Below, in pieces: positions 48,050 to 57,798 of a stretch of 64,000 nucleotides of DNA. Position 1 is the first letter of the stretch, and each line of letters begins with the position of its first letter. A program made the position numbers and the translations under genes. Source of the stretch: Christensenellaceae bacterium (GTDB taxonomy: Bacteria > Bacillota > Clostridia > Christensenellales > Aristaeellaceae); contig JAHHSO010000001.1 of assembly GCA_020025205.1 (NCBI GenBank), forward strand, positions 87,505-151,504. Reading direction: 5' to 3'. The notes beneath the pieces were generated by a model that made no database searches, was not told the DNA's origin, and saw only the letters and a list, made by a program, of their open reading frames with translations.

Positions 48050-51000
48050 ATGAAAAAACAGCAGCAAATCCTGATCGTCCTGATGGTGGTGCTGCTCGCG
48101 GCGGCAGGCATCTTTTTTTTCAAGGGCGAGGATGCGCCCGTGCCGCTGGGCAATCTGATCGAAAACGGCGATTTTTCCGCTGTGACAGAGGGGCAGCCTG
48201 ATGGTTGGAGTACGGGAATGTGGATCAACAGCCCCGGCGCATCCTATCTGGAAGCAGTGACGCTTGAAGACGGAACGACGGCGGTTCTTGTAGAGAATGC
48301 GGCAGCGAATGATGCGCGCTTTGAGCAGACCGTTCCTGTTCGAGAAAAGACAACCTATCGCCTGAGTGCCCGCGTGCAGGCGGAAGGATGCGACGAAAAT
48401 CAAAAGGGCGCGAATTTGTCCTTCTCGGGCATCTATGGAACGAGTGCTGACCTGCACGACACGAATGGCGAATGGCAGGAAGTGACGCTTTACGCGCGAA
48501 CGGGCGAAGGCATGAAGGAAGCCACAGTCATGGCGCGTCTGGGCGGCTACGGTTCGGAAAACACGGGTCGTGCGTATTTCACCGATGTGAAAATGGAAGC
48601 GGTCGAGGATGTGCCGGTAGGGGTGAGCGTCCTTGCGCTGAACACACCTGCGCCTCAACGAGAACAAAAAGATGATGCAAAGGACAGGAGCATTCCTATG
48701 CTGCTTGGCGCATGCGGCATATATGCTGCGCTGAGCGCGTTTATCATTCTGCGGGCGATGCGCACTCAAAAAGTTGGAAATCCGGGCGTGCTGCTGCTGT
48801 GCATTTTGTCGCTGGCGTTCATGGTTCGTTTTGTGCTGTCCTTCTTTGTGGAAGGATACGGCGTGGATATGGGCTGTTTTTCTGCGTGGGCGGGGCGGAT
48901 GAAGCAGGTCGGCCCGGCAAATTTCTATGCAGATGGCTATTTCTGCGATTATCCGCCGGCATATATGCTGGTTTTGGGGATGCTGGGACAGATCGCATCT
49001 GTGTTCCACATCAATATGGCCTCCATGAACATGCAGGTGCTGATGAAGCTTGTTCCGATTTTGTGCGATATTGCGCTGGCAGGGCTGCTCTACCTGGCTT
49101 CCAGAAAGCGCATGGGAGAATCTGCCGCGTTGGGGCTGAGCGCTATCCTGGCGTTCAACCCGGCGTTGATTGTGACCAGCAGCTGCTGGGGGCAGATTGA
49201 TTCTGTGCTGGCGGTACTGCTTGTGCTGATGCTTCTGTATGCGGCGGAGGGCAAATGGCATGCGGCCATCCCTCTGTTTGCGCTGGCTGTTCTGGTGAAG
49301 CCGCAGGCAGGCCTGCTTGTGCCGCTGGGTGTTGCGGCGCTGTTCAAGGAGAGGAAGAACAAGAAGGGCAGGTCGATTGCGGCAGGGCTGGGGTTCGGCG
49401 TCCTTGTGACGCTGGCTATTGTGCTGCTGTTTGCGTGGGGACAAAACCCTGTGACCTGGTTGTTTGATAAGTATACTGCAACGCTTTCGGGCTATCCGCA
49501 CGCAACATTGTCCACCGGCAATGTAATGTTTCTTATGGGAGGAAACTGGGTAAATGAAAGCGAAGCCCTTTTCGGCCCTGTGACCTATGGGCAGGTCGGG
49601 CTGACGCTGATGATTCTGTCCTTTGCGGCGGGCATGGCGGTCTATCTGCTGTCGCCGGAGAGAAAAAATCTGTTCCTCTCCGCAGCGATGACCTTGCAGC
49701 TGGTGTTCGTGCTGGGTACGAAGATGCACGAGCGTTACATCATTCCGGCGTTAGTGCTTTTGTTCTTTGCATATGCAGAAACGGGAGATCTCCGCGTGCT
49801 GATTTCCGGCATTCTGGCGAGCATCGCGTCGGCACTAAATATCGGTATTGTGCTGGCGTATGATTATCTGGTTGCACCGCATATGGGCATCGGCTACGCA
49901 ATCAGCGTCGTGCAGCTTGCAGCAGCAGGGCTGACTGTCTGGGCGGCTGTTGACCTTCTGCGCGGCAGGCCGGCGAAGGTTCTGCCTGAGAGGGAAAAGC
50001 CGGAAGAAAGCGGCAGACAGGAAGAGGGCGATCCGCGGACGATGCGTATGCGCCGGGAATTGCTTGAGCCGCAGGATTACCGCATGCATCTGCGCGGCGT
50101 GGACTATGCCATCATGCTGTCGCTGACGGCAATTTATGCGGTGGTTGGATTCTACCATCTGGGGGCAACCAAGGCACCGCAGACCGGGTATGCGTCCACG
50201 GCACCGGGCGAGGAAGTCGTGTTTGATCTGGGAGAATACCGGAACAATATGCACGTATATTATTACGGCGGGATATCGGACACGGCATTCTCTGTGGCGG
50301 TTTCTGATGATGGGGAGCTGTACGGCCCGGAGCTGGATGCTTTCTTTGATCGTGGAGAGTGCTTCAAGTGGCTGGCGCTGCGCAAGCCAACGTATGATGC
50401 AGCGGGCAATGTCTCCGGTGTGTCTGGCGGCATGTCGACGTTATCAGGGCGATATGTGCGGCTGACGTTTGAAGGCGCTGGAGCAGACCTCTGGGAGATT
50501 GGCTTTGTCGATGAGAACGGGAATGCGCTGCCGATTGTGTCTGTCACATCCAGCGGAGGCAGAGAAGGACGCTCCAGTGATCCTGCAATGCTGGCAGACG
50601 AACAGGACACCGTGCCGGATAAGCCGTCCTATTACAACAGCATGTACTTTGACGAAATCTATCATGCACGCACGGGCTATGAACATGCGCATGCTCTGCC
50701 GACTTACGAAACCACGCATCCGCCGCTGGGCAAGGTATTCATGAGCTGGTGCATTCGTGCATTTGGCATGACACCGTTTGCATGGCGGTTTGCAGGCGTG
50801 CTCACGGGCGTTCTGATGATTCCCTCTATCTATCTTCTGGCCATGCAGCTCTTTGGGGCGACGCACTGGGCGGCGCTTTCGGCGCTCCTGCTCGCAGCAG
50901 ACTGTATGCACTATACACAGACGCGGATTGCAACCATCGACTCGTTTCCCGTGCTGTTCATGATGCTGATGTTTTTGTTTATGGCGCGCTGGATGAAGAT

Positions 51001-51940
51001 GAGTTTCTTCCATCAGAAGCTGTCAAAAACATTTGTACCGCTGATGCTGTCGGGCATATTCATGGCGCTGGCCATCTCCAGCAAGTGGATTGGCTGCTAT
51101 GGTGCGGTCGGCCTGGCGCTGCTGTTCTTCTCAAGGTTTTTTGCACTTGCAAGACAGGCAATGTATGCAGGAAAGCATGAAACGGAAGACCCGGCGTTTA
51201 AGCGTGCAGCAGATGGATTCAGGCGCAATGCCGTTTTGACGTTGGCGGCCTGTGTACTGTTCTTTGTGATGATTCCGGTTATCATCTATGTGCTCAGCTA
51301 TATTCCGTATCTGCGAGCATATGGTGACATCAAATGGAATTTGAGTACGATAGAACGCATCTGGGATGCACAGGTGCTGATGTTCGATTATCACAATAAC
51401 CTTGTAGCGGAGCATTTCTTCTCGTCTGCGTGGTATGAGTGGCCGGTGATTGCAAAGCCCATGTGGTACTTCAATCAGGACTTCCCGGCGCCGGGCAAGG
51501 TGTCCTCGATTCTGGCTTTCGGCAATCCGGCTGTCTGGTGGACGGGGCTTGCGGCCATTCTTTTCGTACTGCTATACAGCCTGTATCGGAACGCCCTGCC
51601 GGCAATGGGTGTAATTCCCGGCAGAGAAGATGCGTATGACCGCGCGATGCCGGTCATTGCAGTGGGTTTCTTGTCCGCGTATCTGCCATGGGTGCTTGTG
51701 TCCAGGCTGACATTCATCTATCATTACTTTGCCAGCGTGCCGTTTATCATCCTTGCAACGGCACAGGCGCTGCGCTATCTGGAGAGAAGAAGACCCAGGG
51801 CGGCGCGGATTGCGGCGGTTGTGCTGGCTGTTGCGGCGGTTGTGCTGTTTGCGGCTTTTTATCCGCTTGCTTCGGGCATGGAGGTGCCGCGCGAGTGGTG
51901 CGATGCTGTGAACTGGTTTGATGGCTGGATGTGGTATTGA
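48050..51940 (+). CDS. Double GT-C glycosyltransferase fusion with two extracytoplasmic beta domains; C-terminal half PMT-like
   Basis: A 1296-residue membrane protein. A membrane anchor (about 6-24) is followed by a jelly-roll-like domain (34-200; LIENGDFSAVTEG). Residues about 215-640 are the first polytopic unit, with GVDMGCFSAWAGRM (271-284) and DYPPAYM, a GT-C-like loop. A second beta domain, F5/8- or galactose-binding-like, spans 713-832. Residues 859-1296 are a PMT-type glycosyltransferase with YFDEIYHA (Asp867-Glu868, the catalytic DE), ETTHPPLGK and RIATIDS. Such enzymes use polyprenyl-phosphate sugars outside the membrane. Acceptor unknown. The ATG at 48050 follows GGAGG; the longer frame is not supported. 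Confidence 0.88.
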   Translation: MKKQQQILIVLMVVLLAAAGIFFFKGEDAPVPLGNLIENGDFSAVTEGQPDGWSTGMWINSPGASYLEAVTLEDGTTAVLVENAAANDARFEQTVPVREKTTYRLSARVQAEGCDENQKGANLSFSGIYGTSADLHDTNGEWQEVTLYARTGEGMKEATVMARLGGYGSENTGRAYFTDVKMEAVEDVPVGVSVLALNTPAPQREQKDDAKDRSIPMLLGACGIYAALSAFIILRAMRTQKVGNPGVLLLCILSLAFMVRFVLSFFVEGYGVDMGCFSAWAGRMKQVGPANFYADGYFCDYPPAYMLVLGMLGQIASVFHINMASMNMQVLMKLVPILCDIALAGLLYLASRKRMGESAALGLSAILAFNPALIVTSSCWGQIDSVLAVLLVLMLLYAAEGKWHAAIPLFALAVLVKPQAGLLVPLGVAALFKERKNKKGRSIAAGLGFGVLVTLAIVLLFAWGQNPVTWLFDKYTATLSGYPHATLSTGNVMFLMGGNWVNESEALFGPVTYGQVGLTLMILSFAAGMAVYLLSPERKNLFLSAAMTLQLVFVLGTKMHERYIIPALVLLFFAYAETGDLRVLISGILASIASALNIGIVLAYDYLVAPHMGIGYAISVVQLAAAGLTVWAAVDLLRGRPAKVLPEREKPEESGRQEEGDPRTMRMRRELLEPQDYRMHLRGVDYAIMLSLTAIYAVVGFYHLGATKAPQTGYASTAPGEEVVFDLGEYRNNMHVYYYGGISDTAFSVAVSDDGELYGPELDAFFDRGECFKWLALRKPTYDAAGNVSGVSGGMSTLSGRYVRLTFEGAGADLWEIGFVDENGNALPIVSVTSSGGREGRSSDPAMLADEQDTVPDKPSYYNSMYFDEIYHARTGYEHAHALPTYETTHPPLGKVFMSWCIRAFGMTPFAWRFAGVLTGVLMIPSIYLLAMQLFGATHWAALSALLLAADCMHYTQTRIATIDSFPVLFMMLMFLFMARWMKMSFFHQKLSKTFVPLMLSGIFMALAISSKWIGCYGAVGLALLFFSRFFALARQAMYAGKHETEDPAFKRAADGFRRNAVLTLAACVLFFVMIPVIIYVLSYIPYLRAYGDIKWNLSTIERIWDAQVLMFDYHNNLVAEHFFSSAWYEWPVIAKPMWYFNQDFPAPGKVSSILAFGNPAVWWTGLAAILFVLLYSLYRNALPAMGVIPGREDAYDRAMPVIAVGFLSAYLPWVLVSRLTFIYHYFASVPFIILATAQALRYLERRRPRAARIAAVVLAVAAVVLFAAFYPLASGMEVPREWCDAVNWFDGWMWY

Positions 51941-52009
51941 CGCGCAAACAGGGCGAAGCCAAGAAAGACGGGTTCGCACAGTCGTTTGCAAGAAGAGCTT
52001 CATATTTTT

Positions 52010-52038
52010 CCCCTCTGGCGTTAGCCGGAGGGGTTTTT
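52010..52038 (+). terminator. Intrinsic terminator after the GT-C fusion gene
   Basis: CCCCTCTGGC (52010-52019), loop GTTA, GCCGGAGGGG (52024-52033) with one G-T wobble, then TTTTT. Confidence 0.9.
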
Positions 52039-52114
52039 GCTTCAAAATAAGGGTGTGCAAAAGTATACATGTCCCTTTTCCTGAAAAACGCTGCTTTTCC
52101 CGGCGCGGCGCCGC

Positions 52115-52143
52115 TTTCCAATCCTTGCCGTTTGTGGTATAAT
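52115..52143 (+). promoter_or_regulatory. Promoter for the exopolysaccharide operon
   Basis: TTTCCA (52115-52120), 17-bp spacer, TATAAT (52138-52143) preceded by TGG, an extended -10; 38 bases upstream of the first glycosyltransferase start. Confidence 0.72.
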
Positions 52144-52180
52144 GAACTGATTCTTTATGATTCTGATGAGGAGAAGAAGC

Positions 52181-53194
52181 ATGAAGCTGCCTTTTATTTC
52201 AGTCATTCTGCCTGTGCGCAACGAAGAGCGCTTTATTACCGCGTGTGTGGAGTCTATCTTTTCGCAGGATTACCCTGCTGATATGATGGAAGTCATCTTT
52301 GTAGATGGCTGTTCCGACGACAAGACGGTTCCTATGCTCAAGGAGATGCAGAAGGAACATCCGCAGATTGTCGTTTACGATAACCCAAACCGAACGGTAC
52401 CGTATGCCATGAATATCGGCATCAAGAACAGCCGCGGCGAGGTCATTGTGCGCCTGGATGCGCACGCGGAGTATCCGCCGGACTATATCCGTCTGTCCGT
52501 CGAGACGCTTTTAACCGTGGACTGCGACAACGCGGGCGGCGTGGCCAAGACGGTCGGCCGCGGGTTCATGGGCAGCGCCATCGCGGAGATGCTCAAAACG
52601 CCGCTGGGCGTGGGCAATTCTACGTTCAGAATCAGCGATAAGGACGGCTATGTGGACACTGTGCCGTTTGGCTGCTTCAGGCGCGAACTGTTCGACCGTA
52701 TCGGCGGCTATGACGAGCGCATGACGCGCAATCAGGACAATGAAATGAACTTCCGCATCCGCAAGAATGGCGGTAAGATCTACCTGAACCACAATATTCG
52801 CGTCATTTACTACTGCCGCGATACGCTGCGCGGCATCATGAAAATGGGCTTCATGAACGGGAAATGGAATGTCATCACCATGACGCTTGTGCCCGGCTCC
52901 ATGGGCGTGCGCCACTTTGTGCCGATGGCGTTTGTGCTTTCGACCATTCTGCTTGTGCTCCTCACGCTTTTGACGCACAGCATGCTCTTCGGCGGGCTTT
53001 TGGCGCTTGAATGGGGGGCTTATCTGCTGCTGGACGGATTTTATTCGTACACCATTGCCAGGGAAAAGGGATGGAAATATTTCCCGGTGGAGCTGATTCT
53101 GTATCCGGCGTTCCATTTTGCCTATGGCTTCGGGTCGCTTTTCGGCATTGCGGCGCTGCCTGAATTTTTGAAGCAGGAGAAGGGAAAAAAGTGA
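52181..53194 (+). CDS. Family 2 glycosyltransferase, ExoA/SuccA-like
   Basis: The 337-residue product has an N-terminal GT-A domain: ISVILPVRNEERFI, VDGCSDDKT, RLDAHAEYPPDY (the DxD-like metal site) and RNQDNEMNFRIRKNGG (ED-x-x-RR-like acceptor motif). Two or three hydrophobic segments follow (about 250-330), anchoring it to the inner face of the membrane. GT2 enzymes of this form add a sugar to a lipid-linked repeat unit; the sugar is not predictable. The ATG at 52181 follows GAGGAG. First gene of the operon; the next starts in its stop codon. Confidence 0.9.
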   Translation: MKLPFISVILPVRNEERFITACVESIFSQDYPADMMEVIFVDGCSDDKTVPMLKEMQKEHPQIVVYDNPNRTVPYAMNIGIKNSRGEVIVRLDAHAEYPPDYIRLSVETLLTVDCDNAGGVAKTVGRGFMGSAIAEMLKTPLGVGNSTFRISDKDGYVDTVPFGCFRRELFDRIGGYDERMTRNQDNEMNFRIRKNGGKIYLNHNIRVIYYCRDTLRGIMKMGFMNGKWNVITMTLVPGSMGVRHFVPMAFVLSTILLVLLTLLTHSMLFGGLLALEWGAYLLLDGFYSYTIAREKGWKYFPVELILYPAFHFAYGFGSLFGIAALPEFLKQEKGKK

Positions 53195-54267
53195 TTTTAC
53201 AGATCTGCTGCAACCTTGCAGGCTCAACGGTGTTTCCCCAGCTTTTTGAGGCGCTTTCTGCGTCCGGCGTTGATCAGGTGGTGTTTGTGCCGGAAAAGCG
53301 TCAGGAAGATATTGGAAAAAATGTGCCGCGCGGCGTTCAGACGGAGTATGCGCTGACGGTGAGGCAGCTGGACACGATTTTCTTTTTCTGCAAGGCGCAA
53401 AGAAGCGTTCCGGAGATTGAAAAACGCGTGAATCTTAAAAACGTACAGCTGATTCATGCGCATACGCTCTTTACGGATGGCTCAATAGCCAGAAAGCTCT
53501 CCCGGAAGACGGGTATTCCTTACATGGTGACGCTCCGTTACAGCGATATGGAGGTCATTTGGAGGTATATGCCGCATCTGCGCCCGATGGCGCGCGCGAT
53601 TTTGCGGGATGCAAAGCATGTCATCTTTTTGAGCGAAGCGGCCAGAAAAACTGTCCTGGAACACTGGCTGAATGAGCAGGAACGAAAGAAGATAGAAAAA
53701 AAGACTGAAATTATTCCAAACGGCATTGATCCTGCTTGGCTGGATGGAACGCCGAGGTCAGGAGTTTCTTCTCCTGTGCGCGTGGGCTTTGCGGGGAAGT
53801 ATAATGCGCGCAAGTGTCCGCTGGATGCGCTGGAGGCTGTTCACAAGGCAGGATGTGTCTGGCGGGCATGCGGTGCTGGCCCGCTTGAAGGCAGACTGCG
53901 TGAATACCTGCAAGAGGGAGATGAAATGGTCGGGCGTGTCGCGGGCATGGAGGCAATGAAGGCCTTTTATGCAAACTGCGATGTGCTGCTTGTTCCGTCC
54001 AAAGCGGAGACATTTGGCATGGTGTATCTGGAAGCCATGAGTCAGGGTGTGCCCGTTTTATATACGCGCGGGCAGGGATTTGATGGACAGTTTCCGGAAG
54101 GAGAAGTTGGATTTTCTGTGCCCTGCGGCGATACAGCAGCACAGGCCGAGGCGCTTTTGAAGATTGCCGAGGACTATAAAGCGCGTTCCCGGCGATGCGT
54201 GGAGCAGGCTGCGCGGTTTGCGTGGCCGCTGGTCGTTGAAAAGTGGAAGGCGCTCTACGGCGTGTGA
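53191..54267 (+). CDS. Family 4 glycosyltransferase
   Basis: A 358-residue GT-B enzyme. The N-terminal domain contains LIHAHTLFTDGS and the C-terminal domain IIPNGID, RVGFAGKYNARKCPL and the retaining-type E-x7-E element in PSKAETFGMVYLEAMSQG. It transfers a nucleotide-activated sugar in the cytoplasm. The start is GTG, overlapping the GT2 stop (GTGA). Expected to lengthen the same lipid-linked repeat as its neighbours. Confidence 0.9.
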   Translation: MILQICCNLAGSTVFPQLFEALSASGVDQVVFVPEKRQEDIGKNVPRGVQTEYALTVRQLDTIFFFCKAQRSVPEIEKRVNLKNVQLIHAHTLFTDGSIARKLSRKTGIPYMVTLRYSDMEVIWRYMPHLRPMARAILRDAKHVIFLSEAARKTVLEHWLNEQERKKIEKKTEIIPNGIDPAWLDGTPRSGVSSPVRVGFAGKYNARKCPLDALEAVHKAGCVWRACGAGPLEGRLREYLQEGDEMVGRVAGMEAMKAFYANCDVLLVPSKAETFGMVYLEAMSQGVPVLYTRGQGFDGQFPEGEVGFSVPCGDTAAQAEALLKIAEDYKARSRRCVEQAARFAWPLVVEKWKALYGV

Positions 54268-54279
54268 GGAGGCGGCCGA

Positions 54280-55458
54280 ATGCGGATTTTAATGATGATT
54301 CACAGGCAGGCAGACCATTCTCCGTACTGCTTTTATGTGCATGAGCAGGCTAAAGCACTCAAGGCGCGCGGTCATGAGGTCGTCGTGATTTCGTGCGTAG
54401 GTGTTGTGCCCATGATGGAAAAACTTCGCCCGGCGCAGGCTGAGGTGAATGCGCGTACGCCCAGAGAGGCGGTTGTGGACGGCATCAAGGTCTATTATCC
54501 GCGCTGCCTGACCATGGGCAATGCGGGAGAAAAGCTGCTGGGCGGCAGTCTTCTGGCGCATGCGGCGCTGCCCATTGCCAGAAGGCTGCACAGGGAAAAG
54601 CCTTTTGACATCGTACATGCACACATGCTTCCGCGCGATGGACACGCAGGGCTGATTGTTGCGCGGGCACTTCGCCTGCCGATGGCGCTGACAGTGCATG
54701 GAACGGATATTTTTAAATACTTCATTCCGGGCGAGACGCCGTGGAAGAGAAACCAGCGGATCGCTCAGCGGGCAGATGCGCTGATGGCCGTGTCCAGTCT
54801 GCTTTTGTCCCGCGTTGCGCCATATCGAGACGAGGGAAAAGTGACAGAAGTCGTTCCTAACGGCGTTGATCTTTCGTTGATTCCGGAGAAGACAACGAAT
54901 AAGCCGCACACGGTGATTTCCGTGGGCACGCTGAAAGCACGCAAGTGCATGGACAGGACGCTGGAGGCGTTTGCAAGGATCGCGGGCGACTATGAAGACG
55001 CGACCCTCACCATCGTCGGCATCGGCGAGATGGAAGCACAGCTGAGGGCACGTATTGCCGAATTGGGGCTTGAAGCGCGCGTCACGCTGACAGGCGGCCT
55101 GCCGCATGAAGAAGTCATCAGGCGCATGGCGGAAAGCGACCTCTTTGTTCTGCCCAGCTGGGGTGAGGGCTACGGCATTGTCTACATTGAAGCGATGGCG
55201 GCGGGATGCATTGCCGTTGGCGCCAAGCATGAAGGCATTGAGGACACGATTCGGGATGGGGAAAACGGATTCCTTGTGCCGGCAGGCGATACGGACGCTG
55301 TGGAGCGCGTGATGCGCCGTGTGTTTGAACACGATCAGAAAGCTCTGCGCGAGCAGGGACGGCGCGATGCGCGAGAACTGACTTGGGAGAGAAACGCCGC
55401 GCATACTGAGGCGATATATCATGAGGCGATAAGGAGGAAAGAACATGCGCAGCATTGA
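54280..55458 (+). CDS. Family 4 glycosyltransferase
   Basis: A 392-residue GT-B enzyme. DIVHAHMLPRDGHAGL, LTVHGTDIFKYF, VVPNGVDLSLI, ISVGTLKARKCMDR and the E-x7-E block PSWGEGYGIVYIEAMAAG mark GT4. It is a second chain-building transferase, distinct from its upstream neighbour. GGAGG precedes the ATG. The end overlaps the polymerase gene by 14 bases. Confidence 0.92.
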   Translation: MRILMMIHRQADHSPYCFYVHEQAKALKARGHEVVVISCVGVVPMMEKLRPAQAEVNARTPREAVVDGIKVYYPRCLTMGNAGEKLLGGSLLAHAALPIARRLHREKPFDIVHAHMLPRDGHAGLIVARALRLPMALTVHGTDIFKYFIPGETPWKRNQRIAQRADALMAVSSLLLSRVAPYRDEGKVTEVVPNGVDLSLIPEKTTNKPHTVISVGTLKARKCMDRTLEAFARIAGDYEDATLTIVGIGEMEAQLRARIAELGLEARVTLTGGLPHEEVIRRMAESDLFVLPSWGEGYGIVYIEAMAAGCIAVGAKHEGIEDTIRDGENGFLVPAGDTDAVERVMRRVFEHDQKALREQGRRDARELTWERNAAHTEAIYHEAIRRKEHAQH

Positions 55459-56776
55459 CGGAACCAAAATGCTCAACCTCTATGACAGGGCTACGGGTAT
55501 TTTTAACGAGATCTTTGACGCAAGGCTTTTGACGGCAGCGCTGTGCGCACTGGAAGGGTACTGTGTATTGTTTACACAGCGAAAATTCCCGATGCGCTGG
55601 ATGGTATTCGTACTCTTTGGCATGATCCTTCTGGGGTTTGTGACGCTGACGGCGCGTATGCCCGGAAAAGCGAAAGTGAGCTTTCATAAGGGCATGGCCG
55701 GGCTGTGGTTTGCGATGCACGGAATGATGGTTGTGTCCGGTCTGTTTTATGAGGACTGGCTGCCGGAAAGTCTGCCGCTGCTTTTGTGCTATCCGGTCAT
55801 CTTCTCTGTTTTTGCATCGAGGGACGATGAAAAGACATTCCGCTCGATTCTGCGGGGGCTCATGTTTGCAGTGCTTCCGTTCCTCGTCTGGTCGTATCTG
55901 ACGGTGCCGCTGACGCTGCATTATCCGGGATACAAGGGCGTTTTCTATGATGCAAACGGACTGTCCATGTGCTGCATCGTGATGACGACCAGCGCGCTGC
56001 TTCTTTCCTATGCGAGTTTCAGAGAGAAGCACGGGAAGGCGGCCATTGCCTATGCGGCGGTCGGCGCATGGGGTGCGTTTACGATTCTGGCGACGCTGTC
56101 CCGCTCGGGGCTTCTGGCATTTGCGGGCGTTTTGGTCATTCTGACGGCTGCAATTATCGCGGGAACAGCCCGTCATCCCGGCAGACTGATGGCGCTGCTG
56201 CTTGTGTTTGTCGTTATTGTCGGCGCGGCAGGATTCAAGATCACCAAGGACAAGATGTACGAGGCGGCCGTTGAAGACTATGAACTGGCGGTCTACAATC
56301 ACGAAACCTACGGCAACCCGATTACAGTGCCCAAGCCGGAAGACAGGCACATCACAATGGACGATCTGACCAGCGACCGCTGGGGCATTTGGATGACGAT
56401 TCTGGACAACCTTACCTGGAACGGCCACGAGTCCAGCGTCATCAAAGAATGGGTCGCCAAGGATGGCGCGGGTGATCGCCTGTTTAATGCGCATAACGCT
56501 TTCTTTGGGGTTTTGTACAACAATGGCTTTATTGCGGGCGGGCTGCTGATTGCGTATACGATTTTTGCCTTTGTGCGCGCATTCCGCTATTACTTTATGC
56601 ACAGGCACACAAGCCCTTACGCGGCAACGCCTCTGGCATTTTGCACGGTGTTCATCCTTGTTGGCATGTTTGAATCGGTCTATGCGCCGTTTTCCGCCAT
56701 CGGCTGTGCGTTCCTGCTGGTGCAGGCGCCGCTGTGGCGCGCGGATCTTTCCCTGAACACGGCGGAGGAAGCATGA
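55445..56776 (+). CDS. O-antigen polymerase/ligase-like membrane protein (Wzy_C)
   Basis: The 443-residue product has ten or more hydrophobic segments and a soluble loop of about 100 residues between them (KMYEAAVEDYELAVYNH...). NAHNAFFGVLYNNGFIAGGLLI is the Wzy/WaaL signature, with the histidine usual in this family. It probably joins lipid-linked repeat units on the outer face of the membrane. AGGAGG is upstream of the ATG at 55445. It overlaps both neighbours (4 bases with the next), so it is in the operon core. Confidence 0.88.
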   Translation: MRSIDGTKMLNLYDRATGIFNEIFDARLLTAALCALEGYCVLFTQRKFPMRWMVFVLFGMILLGFVTLTARMPGKAKVSFHKGMAGLWFAMHGMMVVSGLFYEDWLPESLPLLLCYPVIFSVFASRDDEKTFRSILRGLMFAVLPFLVWSYLTVPLTLHYPGYKGVFYDANGLSMCCIVMTTSALLLSYASFREKHGKAAIAYAAVGAWGAFTILATLSRSGLLAFAGVLVILTAAIIAGTARHPGRLMALLLVFVVIVGAAGFKITKDKMYEAAVEDYELAVYNHETYGNPITVPKPEDRHITMDDLTSDRWGIWMTILDNLTWNGHESSVIKEWVAKDGAGDRLFNAHNAFFGVLYNNGFIAGGLLIAYTIFAFVRAFRYYFMHRHTSPYAATPLAFCTVFILVGMFESVYAPFSAIGCAFLLVQAPLWRADLSLNTAEEA

Positions 56777-57789
56777 TGGTTTCCATTGTCGTGCCGGTAT
56801 ACGGTGCTGAGGCGTTTTTGCCGCGCTGTATTGAGACGCTGCGCGCGCAGACGCTTCGGGATATTGAGATGATTTTTGTCTGCGATGGCAGCCCGGATCA
56901 TTCGCTTGAGCTGCTTCGAGCGGCAGAAAAGATGGACAGCCGTATTCGCGTGATTGCGTTTGAGAAAAACCGCGGCGTGTCAGCGGCGAGAAATGCCGGC
57001 ATCGATGCGGCGCGCGGCGAGTTTATTGGCTTTTGCGACGGGGATGACTGGGTCGAAAAGGACATGTACAAGACGCTTTATGAAGCGGCTGTACAGGCAG
57101 AGGCGGACGTCTCATTCTGCCGCGTGTTCAAAGACCGGGGAGAAATGAGCGAGAATGTGCCGCTGGGCTTTGCGGACGGCACGCGCTTTGACGATAGGGC
57201 CATCCGGGAGATCCTTGTTCCCGCGATGCTTTCCAAAGAGACAGACAGTGATGATCTGCCGCTTTCCGGCTATACGCCCAGAAATCTGTTCCGGCGCGAG
57301 ACGATCGGCAAACATCGTTTTCGGGAGGATATCCGTTACGCGGAAGATCTTCTGTTTATTGTCACCTGCATCATGGATGCGAAGGCGGCGGTTGCCGTGG
57401 ATCAAGCGTATTATCACTATCGCTTTCATGCGGGCAGCGTAACGAAGCGGTTTAATTTCAACGTTCCAGAGTCTTTTGAACGCTCTAATGAAGCGCTGGA
57501 AGAGATTCTTTCGGACAATCCTGAGTGTATGCGGCGCATGAGAATCAGAAAGCGGAAGATGGCGGTCAGCACCGTCAGGAATCTGTGCTATCCCGGTACG
57601 CCATATGAATTCTGGAAGCGTGTGCGGCGTGCGCGGGCGTATATGAACAGGCCGGATGTGCAGATGCTCTTTTCGGATGTTCGCCTGCGTCAGATTCCGG
57701 CGCAGATGGCGGTCAAGCTGGGGCTGATGAAGTACAGACAGGCTTTTTTGATGATCTTCCTGTTCAGCTATGTGTTTGACAGGGTATAG
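56773..57789 (+). CDS. Family 2 glycosyltransferase, EpsJ-like
   Basis: A 338-residue GT-A enzyme with VSIVVPVYGAEAFLPRCI, CDGSPDHSLELL, ENKNRGVSAARNAGID-like EKNRGVSAARNAGI, and FCDGDDWVEKDMY (metal site). A positively charged C-terminal region (MRRMRIRKRKMAVST) may contact membrane or acceptor. The first of two ATGs (56773) overlaps the polymerase stop. It resembles the EpsJ/CpsI-type transferases of exopolysaccharide clusters. Confidence 0.92.
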   Translation: MMVSIVVPVYGAEAFLPRCIETLRAQTLRDIEMIFVCDGSPDHSLELLRAAEKMDSRIRVIAFEKNRGVSAARNAGIDAARGEFIGFCDGDDWVEKDMYKTLYEAAVQAEADVSFCRVFKDRGEMSENVPLGFADGTRFDDRAIREILVPAMLSKETDSDDLPLSGYTPRNLFRRETIGKHRFREDIRYAEDLLFIVTCIMDAKAAVAVDQAYYHYRFHAGSVTKRFNFNVPESFERSNEALEEILSDNPECMRRMRIRKRKMAVSTVRNLCYPGTPYEFWKRVRRARAYMNRPDVQMLFSDVRLRQIPAQMAVKLGLMKYRQAFLMIFLFSYVFDRV

Positions 57790-57798
57790 GAGGAAAAA

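Noticed and set aside
47504..49729. 741-codon minus-strand frame opposite yraN and the GT-C gene
   Set aside because: Shadow of GC-biased coding on the plus strand: low-complexity His/Arg/Gln translation, no ribosome-binding site, no family signature, fully antisense to well-supported genes.
55118..56608. 496-codon minus-strand frame opposite the polymerase gene
   Set aside because: No start context, Arg/His-rich, antisense to a gene with ten membrane segments and the Wzy motif.
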